From an uncultured Actinomyces sp. (GTDB lineage Bacteria > Actinomycetota > Actinomycetes > Actinomycetales > Actinomycetaceae): a DNA stretch of 8,654 nt. Shown one piece after another: positions 7,195-8,654 of the stretch (position 1 is the first letter of the stretch; the number at the start of each line of letters is the position of its first letter). The position numbers and the translations under genes were made by a program. The notes under the pieces were generated by a model. The model did no database searches, was not told where the DNA came from, and saw nothing but the letters and a program-made list of their open reading frames with translations. The stretch spans positions 1-8,654 of the forward strand of contig USHU01000032.1 in the NCBI GenBank assembly GCA_900554605.1, written 5' to 3'.

Positions 7195-8399
7195 TGCCGT
7201 TGGCCTTTCACTGCATCGAGTACGTCACCAACAATTGTCCGTTCGCGCTGCGTCAGAGCCTCTCCTCCTGCTTGCTGGAAGAATTCGGCAAGGGTTGCGT
7301 TCATATCCACTGTTTCGAGTTGGATACGCGGTGCCCGTAGAGGAGAAACATGCGCGGGGGAATGAAGGATAGAGAGTGCATGAGGATAAACAGCACGAAG
7401 ACGGGCGACCATTTCCTGAGGCCGTGAATCATCCGTTACCGTCAGGGAGACATATGCCTGCGGCGGAGTTTTCTTTGCGCCCTGGAGTAAAGACTCCATC
7501 GAGCCTCGCAAAACAACAAGAGGGTGCGCGGTGGGAATATCGATGAGAGAAACGTCCACGGCTTTGTTCCCGTCTACGCCGAGTGTGTCAATCACGACCG
7601 CGCTCTTATCTCCGGGCGCTTCCGAGAAAGAGTAAGCGATAGGAGAACCGGAATAACGCATAGGGACGTGGGAAGCTAAAACTTCTTGGGGACGATGCAG
7701 GTGCCCGAGGGCAACATAACTCAGGCCCGGTTCAGGCAGTACTTTTGCTCCGCCGAAAGTTTCGAAAGTCTGGGCCGAGACGGAAGCGACTCCGCCTACT
7801 TCAATATTGCGTTCGGAATCGGAGGGAGCTGCTCCCACGATGAAAGCGTGAGCCATCACGATTGCCGGACGCATATCGCCGCAAGTTCGCCGAGCCAATA
7901 GATCATTTCCAATGCGACGAAGCGCAGCATCCATCACTGCCTGATGGGTGCGTTCGAGGGCTTCGTTATCATCGGATAGCTCTGTCCGAACCAAGTCCGG
8001 CTCAAGGTAGGGGATGGGGTAGACCAATACACCCGGATCATCGTTTTTACCTGCGTATTCGCGAGCCTTACCAACCTCTTCCACACTTGCGCAGACTTGA
8101 ACCTCGCCACGTAAAAACTGCGAATAGACACCGAGACGATCTGCTGAATCATGATTTCCGGGAGTCAATAGGACCTGTGTGACTGAAGAAAGATCGCGGA
8201 GAAGGTCCATCACTTCATTGAGTTGAGAAACCGCGGGGATCGCACGATCGTAAACATCGCCAGAGACAAGGACTAGGTCGATCTCATGTTTCCTGACTGC
8301 GTCAAGAAGCCAGTGACAAAATGCGGCGCGAGAATCACCCAAATCTTGGCCGTGGAGATTACGGCCAAAATGCCAGTCTGAGGTGTGAAGAATACGCAT
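7191..8399 (-). CDS. sbcD: SbcD, Mre11-type nuclease subunit of SbcCD
   Basis: SbcD is the Mn-dependent metallophosphoesterase nuclease that works with SbcC. The 402-residue protein has all the phosphoesterase motifs: HTSDWHFGR at 5-13 (Asp8, His10), SGDVYDR at 46-52 (Asp48), TPGNHDSADR at 79-88 (Asn82, His83), MAHAF at 182-186 (His184) and ALGHLHRPQ with GHLH at 232-235. The C-terminal part, including SLTVTDDSRPQEMVARLRAVYP, fits the capping region and SbcC-binding tail. The start MRILHTSDWH is the canonical N-terminus. No Shine-Dalgarno stands at normal spacing. CATACT lies six bases upstream on the minus strand, so a leaderless or very short leader is possible. It is the first gene of an operon, overlapping sbcC by four bases. 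Confidence 0.97.
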   Translation of the reverse strand: MRILHTSDWHFGRNLHGQDLGDSRAAFCHWLLDAVRKHEIDLVLVSGDVYDRAIPAVSQLNEVMDLLRDLSSVTQVLLTPGNHDSADRLGVYSQFLRGEVQVCASVEEVGKAREYAGKNDDPGVLVYPIPYLEPDLVRTELSDDNEALERTHQAVMDAALRRIGNDLLARRTCGDMRPAIVMAHAFIVGAAPSDSERNIEVGGVASVSAQTFETFGGAKVLPEPGLSYVALGHLHRPQEVLASHVPMRYSGSPIAYSFSEAPGDKSAVVIDTLGVDGNKAVDVSLIDIPTAHPLVVLRGSMESLLQGAKKTPPQAYVSLTVTDDSRPQEMVARLRAVYPHALSILHSPAHVSPLRAPRIQLETVDMNATLAEFFQQAGGEALTQRERTIVGDVLDAVKGQRQ

Positions 8400-8405
8400 G
8401 TGCTT

Positions 8406-8440
8406 AGTATGACCTGCTCCACCTGCAACTGCGTGCAGTT
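8406..8440 (-). promoter_or_regulatory. Possible sbcDC promoter with palindromic operator candidate
   Basis: On the minus strand CATACT (8411-8406) lies six bases before the sbcD ATG and resembles a -10 element, although TANNNT is not matched at its first base. A perfect palindrome AACTGC-GT-GCAGTT (8427-8440) lies 15 bases further upstream, over the expected -35 position, and could bind a regulator. It does not resemble the actinobacterial LexA box (GAACN4GTTC). No T run follows it, so it is a poor terminator for the upstream gene. Promoter and operator are both inference. Confidence 0.3.
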
Positions 8441-8446
8441 TGAACT

Positions 8447-8654
8447 CTAACGGGCAGCTTTCGACACCTTCATTGCGCCAGCGACCGCATCCAGGAGCCG
8501 GCGAACCGAAGCCACCCGGGAGGAACGCCGACTGCGCTCCTGATCTGCGGCCTCGTCAGTGGAAGAAATAACGAAAGGATCCTTACCCTGCGCCCAAGCA
8601 TCGAGGGCGCAAGAAGTTGCGTCTTCAAGGTGCGTACACAGGGGCAAACACCAG
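8447..8654 (-). CDS. C-terminal end of an unrecognised protein, 5' part outside the window
   Basis: A minus-strand frame runs open from the right edge to TAG at 8449-8447, showing the last 68 codons. The visible sequence contains LPLCTHLEDATS, ALDAWAQGKDPFVISS, an Arg/Ser-rich stretch (QERSRRSSRVASVRR) and ends LLDAVAGAMKVSKAAR. The frame continues past the edge without a stop, and the TTG at 8647 is only one of several possible starts, so I treat it as partial. I do not recognise a family. The Ala- and Arg-rich composition and high GC at third positions fit a real actinobacterial gene. It ends 47 bases before sbcD on the same strand. Confidence 0.6.
   Translation of the reverse strand, partial: WCLPLCTHLEDATSCALDAWAQGKDPFVISSTDEAADQERSRRSSRVASVRRLLDAVAGAMKVSKAAR

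Overview
The window looks like a chromosomal housekeeping segment from an actinobacterium of moderate GC, plausibly in the Actinomycetaceae. That placement rests on the company the genes keep: a SecA with a basic tail and no zinc-binding SEC-C motif, an Rv3235-family protein, a small excisionase-type HTH protein, a DUF6912-like protein, and an SbcD-SbcC pair. Leaderless-looking gene starts fit the same placement. Genus cannot be fixed from the sequence alone. I see no mobile element, CRISPR array, rRNA or tRNA.

Layout: (1) 1-2186, plus strand, the C-terminal three quarters of secA, followed by a strong hairpin terminator at 2213-2250. (2) 2262-2729, minus strand and convergent with secA, an Rv3235-family (DUF6459-type) gene split by one in-frame TGA. 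A Shine-Dalgarno-like GAGGA overlaps that TGA and sits just before an in-frame ATG. (3) 2730-3104, an AT-richer stretch with no supportable gene. (4) A perfect 12-bp hairpin at 3105-3132, then a 68-residue HTH gene on the minus strand (3156-3362). (5) A divergent intergenic region of about 258 bp, then a DUF6912-like gene on the plus strand (3621-4094) that probably starts leaderless. (6) A short tandem imperfect repeat (4095-4139) between two convergent genes. (7) sbcD (8399-7191) and sbcC (7194-4135), a minus-strand operon with a 4-base ATGA overlap. (8) At the right edge, the last 68 codons of an unrecognised minus-strand gene.

How the genes work together: SecA powers Sec-dependent protein export. 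SbcC and SbcD form the Mre11/Rad50-type nuclease-ATPase that processes DNA ends and hairpins. The Rv3235-like, HTH and DUF6912-like genes beside secA appear, from memory, to form a neighbourhood recurrent in actinobacteria, with no function I can name. The observation most worth checking is the TGA inside the Rv3235-family gene. No novel multi-gene system is evident.
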